DNA of 64,000 bases, from positions 186,001 to 250,000 of the forward strand of contig JBNKDG010000006.1 in assembly GCA_050288165.1 (NCBI GenBank), in the 5' to 3' direction. The first letter of the stretch is position 1; every line of letters begins with the position of its first letter. Source of the DNA: JAPHTQ01 sp050288165 (lineage in GTDB: Bacteria; Pseudomonadota; Gammaproteobacteria; Thiohalomonadales; Thiohalomonadaceae). Shown here in pieces: positions 25,383-34,187 of this stretch. A program made the position numbers and the translations under genes. The notes under the pieces are model-generated. The model made no database searches and was not told where the DNA came from. It saw only the letters and a list, made by a program, of their open reading frames with translations.

Positions 25383-26561
25383 CTATTCGCCCTCGATGCC
25401 ATGAATGGGTTTAATTGTGCCCCACTGCTTACAACTCGGACACTGCCACTGCAAGGTACGTGTAGTATATCCGCAGTGTCCGCACTGATAGACCGGCTTA
25501 CCTTCCAGTAACATGTGAATGACTTCGCGCAGCGCACTCAACTCAGGTCCACAGCTGGAGGCCTCATCACCGCTACGCAGATCCAGCAGGTAATCGAGCG
25601 CACGCAACGAGGGACGTTTCCTGAGTGATTCATGCAGCATGGTGATCGCCTGGTGTTTCATGCCATGCTCACTCATCTGCTGCGACAGGGCGACCAGCAA
25701 ACTAATCCCCTCGTCTTTGCTACTCAGGAAGCGCAGGTATTGCAGATACTCATCCTGCTGGCCCAACTGTTCATAGCAGTGTCGCAGCGGTTTGACTATC
25801 AGTGGCAGGTAAGCGGCATCCTGAGTCTCAATCCGCTTGTAGGCACGAACAGCCTGTTTGAGTTGCTGTCGACGTTGCGCAACATCGGCCTCCAACAGGC
25901 TGGCACGTACGCAGTTGCGATCTTCCGAAAAGGCCTGCGACAACAGTTTCTCAGCCTTGCCCAATTCACTTGTCTTAACCGCCAATTCAGCCAGTTCGCA
26001 ATAGTAGTGGGCAATGACCGGAGAGAATGCCTTGTCGCGCTTACCGTTCAACTGCCGCGCAACGTCAATGGCCTTGTCCCACTCCTTCTCCTGCTGATAG
26101 ATATCGAGCAGTTGCTTGCGACTGGGACTGGCATAGAGGTAATCGTCACTCAGTTCATGAAACAGGCTTTCAGCACGATCCAGCAGACCAGCGCGCATGT
26201 AATCGAGGCCCAGTTCATAGAGCGCCTTGCGCCGCTGCTCCCGCGACAGCATTGGACGTGCCATGAGGTTCTGGTGGATACGTATCGCGCGATCGGTTTC
26301 GCCACGGCGCAGGAACAGATTGGCCAGGGCAAACTGGATTTCCACCGTTTCGCTGTCGGTCTCCGACATGCGAATGAAAACCTCCAGCGCCTGATCCGGC
26401 TGTTCATCGAGGAGGTAGTTAAGACCTTTGAAGAAATCGCTCGATAACGGTGGGCAACCTGCGCCACTGCTGGTGCCTCTTTTCTTTGCGCCACGCCAGC
26501 CTATCCACCACCCGGAGAGTGCGGCGATCGGCAGCAGAAGAAAAAGCAGCTCAATACCCAT
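25383..26561 (-). CDS. lapB: Lipopolysaccharide assembly protein B
   Basis: Controls LPS synthesis by presenting LpxC to FtsH for degradation. The 392-residue protein has an N-terminal membrane anchor (LLFLLLPIAALSGWWIGW), then about nine TPR helical repeats, for example FALANLFLRRGETDRAIRIHQ. It ends in a rubredoxin-like zinc knuckle (CGHCGY and CPSC) near residues 358-375. Length and layout match E. coli LapB/YciM. lapA is three bases upstream. Confidence 0.96.
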   Translation of the reverse strand: MGIELLFLLLPIAALSGWWIGWRGAKKRGTSSGAGCPPLSSDFFKGLNYLLDEQPDQALEVFIRMSETDSETVEIQFALANLFLRRGETDRAIRIHQNLMARPMLSREQRRKALYELGLDYMRAGLLDRAESLFHELSDDYLYASPSRKQLLDIYQQEKEWDKAIDVARQLNGKRDKAFSPVIAHYYCELAELAVKTSELGKAEKLLSQAFSEDRNCVRASLLEADVAQRRQQLKQAVRAYKRIETQDAAYLPLIVKPLRHCYEQLGQQDEYLQYLRFLSSKDEGISLLVALSQQMSEHGMKHQAITMLHESLRKRPSLRALDYLLDLRSGDEASSCGPELSALREVIHMLLEGKPVYQCGHCGYTTRTLQWQCPSCKQWGTIKPIHGIEGE

Positions 26562-26564
26562 GGC

Positions 26565-26858
26565 TCAGTACTGCCCTTTGATCGGGATTTCGCGCAGATT
26601 TTTTACCTCTTGCTCGCTTAGTGCCAGACGCTTGCGCAGACGGGATGTTTCGCGCTTCGCACGCAATGCCAGGTGCAGCGAGATGACTATACCAAGCAAC
26701 ACGCCCAGAGCAAGGGAGGCATAAAGGAGTAAGGCCAGAGAGGTTTCAACTTGAGAAAAATAGAAATCAAAAACAACCGCTCCGGCATTAAGCCGAGCGA
26801 ATAGCGCGCCGGTCAGGGCGAGCAATAAAATGATAAACAGGAAAATGGCACGCTTCAT
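26565..26858 (-). CDS. lapA: Lipopolysaccharide assembly protein A
   Basis: A 97-residue inner-membrane protein with two hydrophobic segments (about 3-21 and 40-64) and a basic cytoplasmic tail. The family signature NAGAVVFDFYFSQVETSLALLL is seen. It is the partner of LapB in LPS assembly, and the gene pair is spaced by three bases. The order ihfB-lapA-lapB-pyrF is the usual one. Confidence 0.92.
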   Translation of the reverse strand: MKRAIFLFIILLLALTGALFARLNAGAVVFDFYFSQVETSLALLLYASLALGVLLGIVISLHLALRAKRETSRLRKRLALSEQEVKNLREIPIKGQY

Positions 26859-26959
26859 AGCGCCACTCTAGTCGATTCACGTGTGATTGTGAACTCATGC
26901 ACGGCGGCTGCGTGAATATATTGGGTTAAGCGAACGATACCCGCTTACCCGGGATAAGC

Positions 26960-27277
26960 TCAGGCAGTCTCCTGACGGATTTCGTTGCCCTGTTCCAGCC
27001 CTTCATTCACCCGTTCACGTAATTCCTTACCGGGTTTGAAGTGCGGTACAAACTTGGAGCCAAGCGACACCGCTTCACCGGTTTTGGGATTACGTCCCAT
27101 ACGCGGCGGACGGTAGTGCAGGGAAAAGCTGCCAAAACCACGAATTTCGATCCGTTCACCGTTGGCCAGGGAGTGAGCCATCGTTTCCAGTACGGTTTTC
27201 ACCGCCAGCTCGACATCTTTATAGGCCAGTTGTGACTGCTTTCGTGAAAGTATCTCAATAAGCTCAGATTTTGTCAT
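26960..27277 (-). CDS. ihfB: Integration host factor beta subunit
   Basis: DNA-bending protein that works as a heterodimer with IhfA in recombination, replication and sigma-54 transcription. The 105 residues begin MTKSELIEILSRKQ. The DNA-binding beta arms carry the GRNPKTGEAV and KFVPHFKPGKELRERVN motifs. It lies downstream of rpsA. A GCTTA/TAAGC hairpin follows just after the stop at 26943-26959. Confidence 0.97.
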   Translation of the reverse strand: MTKSELIEILSRKQSQLAYKDVELAVKTVLETMAHSLANGERIEIRGFGSFSLHYRPPRMGRNPKTGEAVSLGSKFVPHFKPGKELRERVNEGLEQGNEIRQETA

Positions 27278-27300
27278 AGCGCTTCCTGTGGCAGGGATGG

Positions 27301-27327
27301 AAAAGGGCCTGCCATTAAGGCAGGCCC
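27301..27327 (-). terminator. Rho-independent terminator after rpsA
   Basis: On the minus strand a perfect 9-bp stem GGGCCTGCC/GGCAGGCCC with a five-base loop is followed by TTTT, 12 bases after the rpsA stop. It would stop or attenuate transcription before ihfB, which then needs its own promoter or readthrough. Confidence 0.85.
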
Positions 27328-27338
27328 GTTCTTACCGC

Positions 27339-29012
27339 TTAGTCGTCCTGGTTTTCCATCTGCTCCTTCAGCAGGTCACCCAGAGTCGGGTTAACCGGTG
27401 CGGAGCGTTTGTAGTCCTGAACCGCTTCGTGCTCTTCATCATTGTCTTTCGCCTTGATGGAGAGGTTGATGGTGCGGTTTTTGCGATCCACGCCGATGAA
27501 CTTGGCTTCGATCTCTTCGCCTTCTTTCAGCAGTGTACGCGCATCTTCAACGCGGTCACGGGAAAGTTCGGAAGCACGCAGATAACCTTCTACGCTATCA
27601 GCCAGGTCAATCACAGCGCCCTTGGCATCCACTTCACGCACGGTGCCACGGACGATGCTTCCCTTCTGGTTAGCTGCAACAAAGTTGGAGAATGGATCCT
27701 GCTCCATCTGTTTGATGCCGAGGGAGATACGCTCACGCTCAGGATCGATGGCCAGAATAACCGCTTCAACTTCGTCACCCTTCTTGAAGCTGTGTACCAC
27801 TTCTTCACCGTTCTCCTGCCAGGAGATATCGGACATATGCACCAGACCATCGATGCCACCGTCCAGACCGATGAAGATACCGAAGTCGGTGATCGACTTG
27901 ATGGTACCGGAAACTTTGTCGCCCTTGTTGTGGCTACCCGCAAACTCTTCCCACGGATTCGGCACGCACTGCTTCATACCGAGAGAGATGCGGCGGCGCT
28001 CGGCGTCGATGTCGAGGACCATAACTTCGGTCTCGTCACCCAGCTGAACAACCTTGGACGGATGGATGTTCTTGTTGGTCCAATCCATTTCGGAAACGTG
28101 AACCAGACCTTCGACACCCTCTTCGATCTCGACAAAGCAGCCGTAGTCGGTAAGGTTGGTAACCTTGCCGAACAGGCGGGTGCCTTCCGGATAACGACGA
28201 GTGATATCTTCCCACGGATCCTCGCCCATCTGCTTGAGGCCGAGAGAAACACGATTGCGATCGCGGTCGAATTTAAGCACCTTAACTTCGATTTCATCGC
28301 CAACGTTGACGATTTCACCCGGATGCTTGACGCGCTTCCACGCCATATCGGTGATGTGCAGCAGACCGTCGATACCACCGAGGTCGACGAATGCGCCGTA
28401 ATCGGTGAGGTTCTTGACGATACCTTTTACAACCTGGCCATCTTCCAGATTGGCCAGCAGCGCATCGCGCTCTTCGCTGCTCTCGGTTTCAACCACAGCA
28501 CGACGGGAAACAACCACGTTGTTACGCTTGCGATCGAGCTTGATAACCTTGAATTCGAGATCCTTGCCTTCGAGGTAGGAGGTGTCGCGCACCGGGCGAA
28601 CATCCACCAGTGAACCCGGCAGGAAGGCACGGATATCCTGCAATTCGACAGTGAAACCGCCTTTGACCTTGTCGATGATACGACCGATAACGGTCTCGTC
28701 TGCATCGTGCGCCTTTTCCAGGCGGATCCAGGACTCGGCACGTTTGGCTTTTTCACGGGAGAGTCGGGTAGTACCGAAGCCGTCTTCAACCGCTTCCAGC
28801 GCGACATCGATCTGATCGCCGACAGCGACCTCGATCTCACCCTTTTCGTTGCGGAATTGTTCTACCGGAATCATGCCCTCAGATTTGAGGCCGGCATTGA
28901 CGACGACTACATCTGAGCCTATGGAAACGACGGTGCCGGTAACAATGGAACCGGGACGCATCTGGGTATCAATAAGACTCTGTTCAAAAAGTTCTGCAAA
29001 GCTTTCGCTCAT
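27339..29012 (-). CDS. rpsA: 30S ribosomal protein S1
   Basis: Unwinds and docks mRNA on the 30S subunit. I take the ATG at 29012, giving MSESFAELFEQSL and 557 residues, the same length as E. coli S1. A start at 29051 would add 13 unconserved residues. Six S1 (OB-fold) repeats are visible, with motifs such as DYGAFVDLGGIDGLLHITDM, DYGCFVEIEEGVEGLVHVSE and DFGIFIGLDGGIDGLVHMSD. No strong Shine-Dalgarno precedes it, as is known for E. coli rpsA. It follows cmk as in enterobacteria. Confidence 0.97.
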   Translation of the reverse strand: MSESFAELFEQSLIDTQMRPGSIVTGTVVSIGSDVVVVNAGLKSEGMIPVEQFRNEKGEIEVAVGDQIDVALEAVEDGFGTTRLSREKAKRAESWIRLEKAHDADETVIGRIIDKVKGGFTVELQDIRAFLPGSLVDVRPVRDTSYLEGKDLEFKVIKLDRKRNNVVVSRRAVVETESSEERDALLANLEDGQVVKGIVKNLTDYGAFVDLGGIDGLLHITDMAWKRVKHPGEIVNVGDEIEVKVLKFDRDRNRVSLGLKQMGEDPWEDITRRYPEGTRLFGKVTNLTDYGCFVEIEEGVEGLVHVSEMDWTNKNIHPSKVVQLGDETEVMVLDIDAERRRISLGMKQCVPNPWEEFAGSHNKGDKVSGTIKSITDFGIFIGLDGGIDGLVHMSDISWQENGEEVVHSFKKGDEVEAVILAIDPERERISLGIKQMEQDPFSNFVAANQKGSIVRGTVREVDAKGAVIDLADSVEGYLRASELSRDRVEDARTLLKEGEEIEAKFIGVDRKNRTINLSIKAKDNDEEHEAVQDYKRSAPVNPTLGDLLKEQMENQDD

Positions 29013-29109
29013 CGCTTGGTAACCTGAAATGAAAAAACCGCGTTGCCTCAAACAAAACCGGCAAGGCGGGTTGTTGGTTGCATTTGCGCAGGCTTACGCC
29101 TGTGCCCCG
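29013..29109 (-). promoter_or_regulatory. rpsA leader with hairpin
   Basis: The 97 bases between cmk and rpsA contain an 8-bp hairpin (stem around GCAGGC/GCCTGT at 29086-29105) and a T-rich tract just before the start, with no strong Shine-Dalgarno. In E. coli a structured rpsA leader supports translation and S1 autoregulation. Equivalent control here is inference. Confidence 0.35.
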
Positions 29110-29793
29110 TTAGCGGTGGAATTGACTACAGTGCGAATAGACCTCACTGAACACCTCGTCGATGCTCATGTGGGAGGTATCGATGGTAATTGCATCCGCC
29201 GCCGCCCTGAGCGGAGAGACCGCCCTCGACCGATCACGCTGGTCACGCTGCTCTATCTCCTCGATCAGACTGCGCAGACTAGCACTGAACCCCTTTTGTT
29301 TCAACTGCTTATAACGTCTTTCTGCGCGAACTTCGGCTGAGGCATCAAGAAAAAATTTATGGGCTGCGGAGGGGAAGACGGTGGTACCCATATCGCGGCC
29401 GTCGGCAACCAGCCCCGGCGCGACAGCGAAGTCCCGTTGGCGCTGTAGTAACGCTTCACGTAGCGCCGGCAGGGCCGCTACCCGGGAGGCATTCTCGCCT
29501 GCCTGCTCGGTGCGAATATCGTTGGTAACATCCTGTTTTTCAAGGATTACTTTTATCTCCCCGCCATCCTGAGCGAGGAATTCCACATCCAGTTCCCGAC
29601 CGATGGCCGCGACTGCCGCTTCATCATCCAGAGCCACCCCACGGTTCAGGGCTGCCAGGGCGGTTAGACGGTAAAGGGCCCCGCTATCAAGCAGGTGCCA
29701 ACCCAGTTTTTGCGCCAGAAGATAGCTGATGGTGCCCTTGCCGACCCCGCTGGGGCCGTCGACGGTGATGACGGGAATATGGTTCTCGCCCAT
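29110..29793 (-). CDS. cmk: Cytidylate kinase
   Basis: Phosphorylates CMP and dCMP. The ATG at 29793 (227 residues) begins MGENHIPVITVDGPSGVGKGT with the P-loop. It overlaps the aroA stop by one base, so an upstream start inside aroA is unlikely. DGRDMGTTVFP and the DASAEVRAERRYKQL nucleotide-binding segment are conserved. It sits between aroA and rpsA, the E. coli order. Confidence 0.96.
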   Translation of the reverse strand: MGENHIPVITVDGPSGVGKGTISYLLAQKLGWHLLDSGALYRLTALAALNRGVALDDEAAVAAIGRELDVEFLAQDGGEIKVILEKQDVTNDIRTEQAGENASRVAALPALREALLQRQRDFAVAPGLVADGRDMGTTVFPSAAHKFFLDASAEVRAERRYKQLKQKGFSASLRSLIEEIEQRDQRDRSRAVSPLRAAADAITIDTSHMSIDEVFSEVYSHCSQFHR

Positions 29794-31115
29794 TACTCCT
29801 GCGCCTCGCTGATCGTCAGACCCGCCTTTTGGGCAAGTTTGACGAAACCAGGGAAGGAGGTATTGACGTTGGCACAATCGTCGATGGTGATCGGACCACT
29901 GGCGCGCAGTGTCGCCATGGCGAAAGACATGGCGATGCGGTGGTCGCCGTGACTGTCGACCCGTCCGCTGCCGATGGGTCCGCCCTGGATCACGATGCCG
30001 TCCGGGGTCGGTTTGGCATCCACACCCAGCGCGATCAGGCCATCGGCCATTACCTGGATGCGGTCGGATTCTTTAACTCGGAGTTCCTCGGCACCGGTCA
30101 GGACGGTTTCGCCCTCGGCGCAGGCAGCGGCAACAAACAGCGCCGGAAATTCGTCGATGGCCAGTGGCACCTGTTCCTCAGGAATACGGATCCCTTTCAG
30201 TTTGCTGGCGCGGATACGGATGTCGGCCACCGGTTCGCCGCCGACCTCCTGCTCGTTCTCTACCGTGAGGTCCGCACCCATCAGGCGCAGGATATTGATG
30301 ACGCCGATACGGGTCGGGTTGATCCCCACGTGCTGCAGGGTCACATCAGAACCTTCGGCAATCGCCGCGCCGACCATAAAAAAGGTGGCGGAAGAGATAT
30401 CGGCGGGAACATCGATGTTGGTCGCAGTCAGCTTGCCGCCCGGTTCAACACAGGCCGTCGAGCCATTCACCTTCACCGGATAACCGAAGCCGCGCAGCAT
30501 CCGCTCGGTGTGATCCCGGGTCGGTGCCGGTTCGGTCACACAGGTAGGCGAATCGGCATAGAGCCCGGCCAGCAGCAGGCACGACTTCACCTGAGCCGAA
30601 GCCATCGGCATTTGGTACTCAATACCGTGCAACGGTTGTCCACCGTGAACTTTCAGTGGCGGTGTGCCTGTCTCAGTGGTCCCCACCTTTGCACCCATTA
30701 GCGCCAGTGGTTCGGTCACCCGTTTCATCGGTCGCTTGGAGAGCGAAGCATCGCCATGCATCTCCACGTCGAAGCTTTGGCCTGCCATCAGACCGGAGAG
30801 CAGACGCATGGAGGTGCCGGAATTACCGAGATCGAGTGGCTTACTCGGTGCCTTTAGTCCATGCAGACCAACACCGTGGATCGTCACCCTGCCCTGCTCG
30901 GGCCCTGAAATCTGCACACCCATGTCACGAAACGCCTGCAGGGTGGCAAGGCTGTCTTCCCCTTCAAGGAAACCTGTTACTTCGGTTGTGCCCTCAGCCA
31001 GCGAACCGAGCATGATGGAACGATGGGAGATCGATTTGTCGCCGGGAACGCGCAGTGTGCCAGTAAGCGCACCACCGGGTTGCACGGTATAGATAACGTT
31101 CTTGTCTGAACTCAT
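29793..31115 (-). CDS. aroA: EPSP synthase (3-phosphoshikimate 1-carboxyvinyltransferase)
   Basis: Sixth step of the shikimate pathway and target of glyphosate. The 440-residue protein has the two-domain inside-out barrel signatures: GTLRVPGDKSISHRSIMLG at the N-terminus, DLGNSGTSMRLL, and RVKESDRI. The loop LGNSGTSMR follows the class used in many proteobacteria and Bacillus-type enzymes. It is translationally coupled to cmk. tyrA ends five bases upstream. Confidence 0.97.
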   Translation of the reverse strand: MSSDKNVIYTVQPGGALTGTLRVPGDKSISHRSIMLGSLAEGTTEVTGFLEGEDSLATLQAFRDMGVQISGPEQGRVTIHGVGLHGLKAPSKPLDLGNSGTSMRLLSGLMAGQSFDVEMHGDASLSKRPMKRVTEPLALMGAKVGTTETGTPPLKVHGGQPLHGIEYQMPMASAQVKSCLLLAGLYADSPTCVTEPAPTRDHTERMLRGFGYPVKVNGSTACVEPGGKLTATNIDVPADISSATFFMVGAAIAEGSDVTLQHVGINPTRIGVINILRLMGADLTVENEQEVGGEPVADIRIRASKLKGIRIPEEQVPLAIDEFPALFVAAACAEGETVLTGAEELRVKESDRIQVMADGLIALGVDAKPTPDGIVIQGGPIGSGRVDSHGDHRIAMSFAMATLRASGPITIDDCANVNTSFPGFVKLAQKAGLTISEAQE

Positions 31116-31120
31116 TGGAT

Positions 31121-31990
31121 TTAACAGTTCTTTTCGCAGTAATCATCGCGAGCCGCTTTGGCACGCGTAAAGGTATCGAGTAGCGCCTTGCTGTCGCCGC
31201 TTTCGATCGCACGCGCCAGCGTTTGCAGTTCTTCATCAAAGCGGCGCAGCATCTTTAGCAACGCTTCGCGATTGTTGAGACAGACGTCGTGCCACATCTG
31301 CGGGTTACTGGAGGCGATGCGGGTAAAGTCGCGGAAACCACCGGCGGCATAACGGAAGATATCATCGTGATCCTCCAGCCGCGCCAGGGTATCGACCAGG
31401 GTAAAGGCCAGCATGTGCGGCAGGTGACTGGTGGCGGCCAGCACTTCGTCATGATGAGCAACGCTCATCTCAGAGACTTCGGCACCGGCCTGTTGCCACA
31501 TCTCACGCACCGCATTTATCGCATCGGGATCGCTATCTTCGTCAGGAGTCAAAATCACCCGCCGCTGTTGAAACAGATCAGCAAGTGAAGCCTCCACCCC
31601 GCTCTGCTCGGTACCGGCGATGGGATGACCGGGAATAAAGCGGGGCGGCACAATACCGAACACTTTGCGCGCCGCTTCCACTACCGAGCCCTTGGTGCTG
31701 CCGACATCTGTGACGATGGTCTGAGCAGCAAGATGTGGTTTCAGTGCGGCGAGAACAGATTGCATCGCCCCGACCGGCACACCGATGACAATTATCTCGG
31801 CATCTTTCACCGCTGCTGCGAGATCGGTTTCAATCCGATCAACAACACCCAGCGCTTTCGCCTTCTCCAGTTCTACCGCATTGCGTCCCCAGCCAACGAT
31901 CTCGCCACAGGCATCGGCGGCCTTCAGCGCTCGCGCGAGCGAACCGCCGATCAGGCCAACACCGATTACACTGAGGCGTTTAATCGCCAT
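31121..31990 (-). CDS. tyrA: Prephenate/arogenate dehydrogenase
   Basis: Oxidative decarboxylation of prephenate toward tyrosine. The 289-residue single-domain protein has the NAD motif VIGVGLIGGSLARAL and the active-site PRFIPGHPIAGTEQSG, including the catalytic His. There is no chorismate mutase fusion; that activity comes from pheA. It lies one base from the DAHP synthase gene. Confidence 0.95.
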   Translation of the reverse strand: MAIKRLSVIGVGLIGGSLARALKAADACGEIVGWGRNAVELEKAKALGVVDRIETDLAAAVKDAEIIVIGVPVGAMQSVLAALKPHLAAQTIVTDVGSTKGSVVEAARKVFGIVPPRFIPGHPIAGTEQSGVEASLADLFQQRRVILTPDEDSDPDAINAVREMWQQAGAEVSEMSVAHHDEVLAATSHLPHMLAFTLVDTLARLEDHDDIFRYAAGGFRDFTRIASSNPQMWHDVCLNNREALLKMLRRFDEELQTLARAIESGDSKALLDTFTRAKAARDDYCEKNC

Positions 31991-31991
31991 C

Positions 31992-33011
31992 TCAGAGATC
32001 GCGACCTATGGCCTGGGCGACTGCTCGCAGTTGCGGCATCAACGCCTTCAGTTCGGCGGCATCGATCGCCTGATCCGCGTCGCACCATGCTTCACAGGGA
32101 GTCGGGTGCATCTCCACCAGCAGGCCGTCGGCACCGGCAGCCACCGCCGCCAATGAGAGCGACGCCACCAGCGAGGCCTTGCCACCGGCGTGGCTCGGAT
32201 CGACGATCACCGGCAGGTGGGTCTCTTTTTTCAACACCGGAATGGCGGTGACGTCGAGCATGTTGCGATACATGGTCTCGAAGGTGCGCACGCCACGTTC
32301 GCAGAAGATGATGTTGTGGTTACCACCGGCAGCGATATATTCCGCCGACATCAACCACTCTTTGATTGTGGCTGACATGCCGCGCTTGAGGATGACCGGC
32401 TTGTGAATACGGCCCACCTCTTTCAGCAGATCAAAGTTCTGCATATTACGGGTGCCGATCTGGATCACATCAACATCGTGTTCCATGAAGGCATCTATCG
32501 CACGCACGTCCATCAATTCGGTGACGATGGGCATATTGTGACGTTTGGCCGCCTTCTGGAAAATCTCCAGTCCTTCAACCCCTTTTCCCTGGAATGCGTA
32601 AGGCGAGGTGCGCGGTTTGAAGGCGCCGCCACGCATCAAGCGACAACCGGCAGCGGCAACACCATCGGCAGCGGCATCCATCTGCTCCTGAGTTTCTACG
32701 GAACAGGGGCCGGCGATCACCTGCACCTGATTGCCACCGATCTTGATCCCGTTACCCAGGTCGATAACCGTATCTTCCTTATGATAGGAACGGGCGACGA
32801 TCTTGTAGGGCTTCATCACGCGGATGACATTTTCCACACCGGGCAACGCCTGCAACAACTCCTTGTCGGCCTTGGTCTCATCGCCGATGGCACCGATAAC
32901 GGTGCGCTCGACGCCACGGGAGACGTTACTATCGAGACCGAAACTTTTCAGCTTGTTCACCACCCCTTCGATCTGTTCATTGGTGGTGTCGCCGTTCATG
33001 ATGATAATCAT
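31992..33011 (-). CDS. aroF: DAHP synthase (AroF, class I-beta type)
   Basis: Commits erythrose 4-phosphate and PEP to the shikimate pathway. This is the Bacillus/Thermotoga-like class, with an N-terminal ferredoxin-like regulatory domain (about 1-70, VERTVIGAIGDE) and a TIM barrel. Barrel signatures are AGPCSVETQEQ, RGGAFKPRTSPYAFQG, LKRGMSATIKEW and PVIVDPSHAGGK. Feedback control through the N-terminal domain is known for relatives. The position beside tyrA, hisC and pheA supports the aromatic role. Confidence 0.95.
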   Translation of the reverse strand: MIIIMNGDTTNEQIEGVVNKLKSFGLDSNVSRGVERTVIGAIGDETKADKELLQALPGVENVIRVMKPYKIVARSYHKEDTVIDLGNGIKIGGNQVQVIAGPCSVETQEQMDAAADGVAAAGCRLMRGGAFKPRTSPYAFQGKGVEGLEIFQKAAKRHNMPIVTELMDVRAIDAFMEHDVDVIQIGTRNMQNFDLLKEVGRIHKPVILKRGMSATIKEWLMSAEYIAAGGNHNIIFCERGVRTFETMYRNMLDVTAIPVLKKETHLPVIVDPSHAGGKASLVASLSLAAVAAGADGLLVEMHPTPCEAWCDADQAIDAAELKALMPQLRAVAQAIGRDL

Positions 33012-33067
33012 CGTTTAACTCTCTTTACCTCGATTGGCGGCCACTGCAACAGCGACCTGTTCTGAAA

Positions 33068-34183
33068 TCACTCCGTCAGCGCCCTTTGCAACGCGCTGAG
33101 AAAACGTTCGTTCTCTTCCTTTGTGCCCACCGTCACCCGCAGGTGATTAGGCATACCGTAGTTGGCGACGGGACGAACGATCACCCCCTCGCGCAACAGT
33201 GCTTCGTAGACCGGACCACCGGCACGCTGCAGATCGACGCTGATGAAGTTACCCACCGAGGGAATGTACTCCAGCCCCATCTTGTCGAAGCGGGCGGTCA
33301 ACTGTTTCAGTCCGGCAGCATTCAACTCCACCGAACGTAACAGGTGTTCGGTGTCATCCAGTGCCGCGGCCGCTGCAGCCAGCGCCACGCTGTTGACGTT
33401 AAACGGTGGGCGAACCCGGTTCATCAGATCCGCCACCTGCGGATGAGAGACCGCATAGCCTACCCGCAAACCGGCCAAACCGTAAGACTTGGAGAAGGTT
33501 CGCGCCACCATCAGGTTGGGATAGCGGGCGATCCAGCTGCTGCAATCGGGATAATCGGTCGCCCCGGTTGCCGGAAAACTGGCGTAATCGAAATAGGCCT
33601 CATCAAGCACCACCAGCACCTGCTCCGGTACCTGACGAATGAATGCCTCCAACTCCGCTGCACCCAACCAGGTGCCGGTGGGGTTGTTGGGATTGGCGAT
33701 GAAGATCACCTTGGTCCGTTCGCTGATCCGCTCACGCATTGCATCCAGATCGTGACCCCAGTTCTTCGCCGGGGCGACGACGCCGGTACCACCAACAGCC
33801 TTGGTCAGGAGCGGATAGAGGGCGAAGGAGTGCTCCGAAAAGAGCACCTCATCACCGGGTGCGACAAATACCCGCACTGCAAATTCGAGTACATCGCTGG
33901 AACCGTTACCAAGGGTAATACGATCCGTCGATACGTTGTGCTTCGCCGCCAGCTTCTGTTTCAGCTCGAAACCGTTACCATCCGGATAGAGCCAGATATC
34001 CTCCAGCACATCGTGCATTGCCGCCAGCGCTCTGGGCGATGGTCCCAGCGGATTTTCATTGGAGGCGAGTTTGATGATGTCGCTGACACCATACTCACGC
34101 TCCAGCTCTTCGATCGGCTTACCCGGCTGGTAAGGACTCAGGCCAAGCACACCGGGATTGGCGTTACGGGAAAAATCGGTCAT
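33068..34183 (-). CDS. hisC: Histidinol-phosphate aminotransferase (HisC2-like)
   Basis: A class II PLP aminotransferase. I take the ATG at 34183 (371 residues); a longer frame extends into pheA. IKLASNENPLGPSP, DEAYFDYA and the PLP Lys in ARTFSKSYGLAGLRVGY are typical. The gene is embedded between pheA and the DAHP synthase, as hisC2 is in Pseudomonas. It probably also acts on phenylpyruvate and hydroxyphenylpyruvate. No other histidine gene is in the window. Confidence 0.93.
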   Translation of the reverse strand: MTDFSRNANPGVLGLSPYQPGKPIEELEREYGVSDIIKLASNENPLGPSPRALAAMHDVLEDIWLYPDGNGFELKQKLAAKHNVSTDRITLGNGSSDVLEFAVRVFVAPGDEVLFSEHSFALYPLLTKAVGGTGVVAPAKNWGHDLDAMRERISERTKVIFIANPNNPTGTWLGAAELEAFIRQVPEQVLVVLDEAYFDYASFPATGATDYPDCSSWIARYPNLMVARTFSKSYGLAGLRVGYAVSHPQVADLMNRVRPPFNVNSVALAAAAAALDDTEHLLRSVELNAAGLKQLTARFDKMGLEYIPSVGNFISVDLQRAGGPVYEALLREGVIVRPVANYGMPNHLRVTVGTKEENERFLSALQRALTE

Positions 34184-34187
34184 GGGA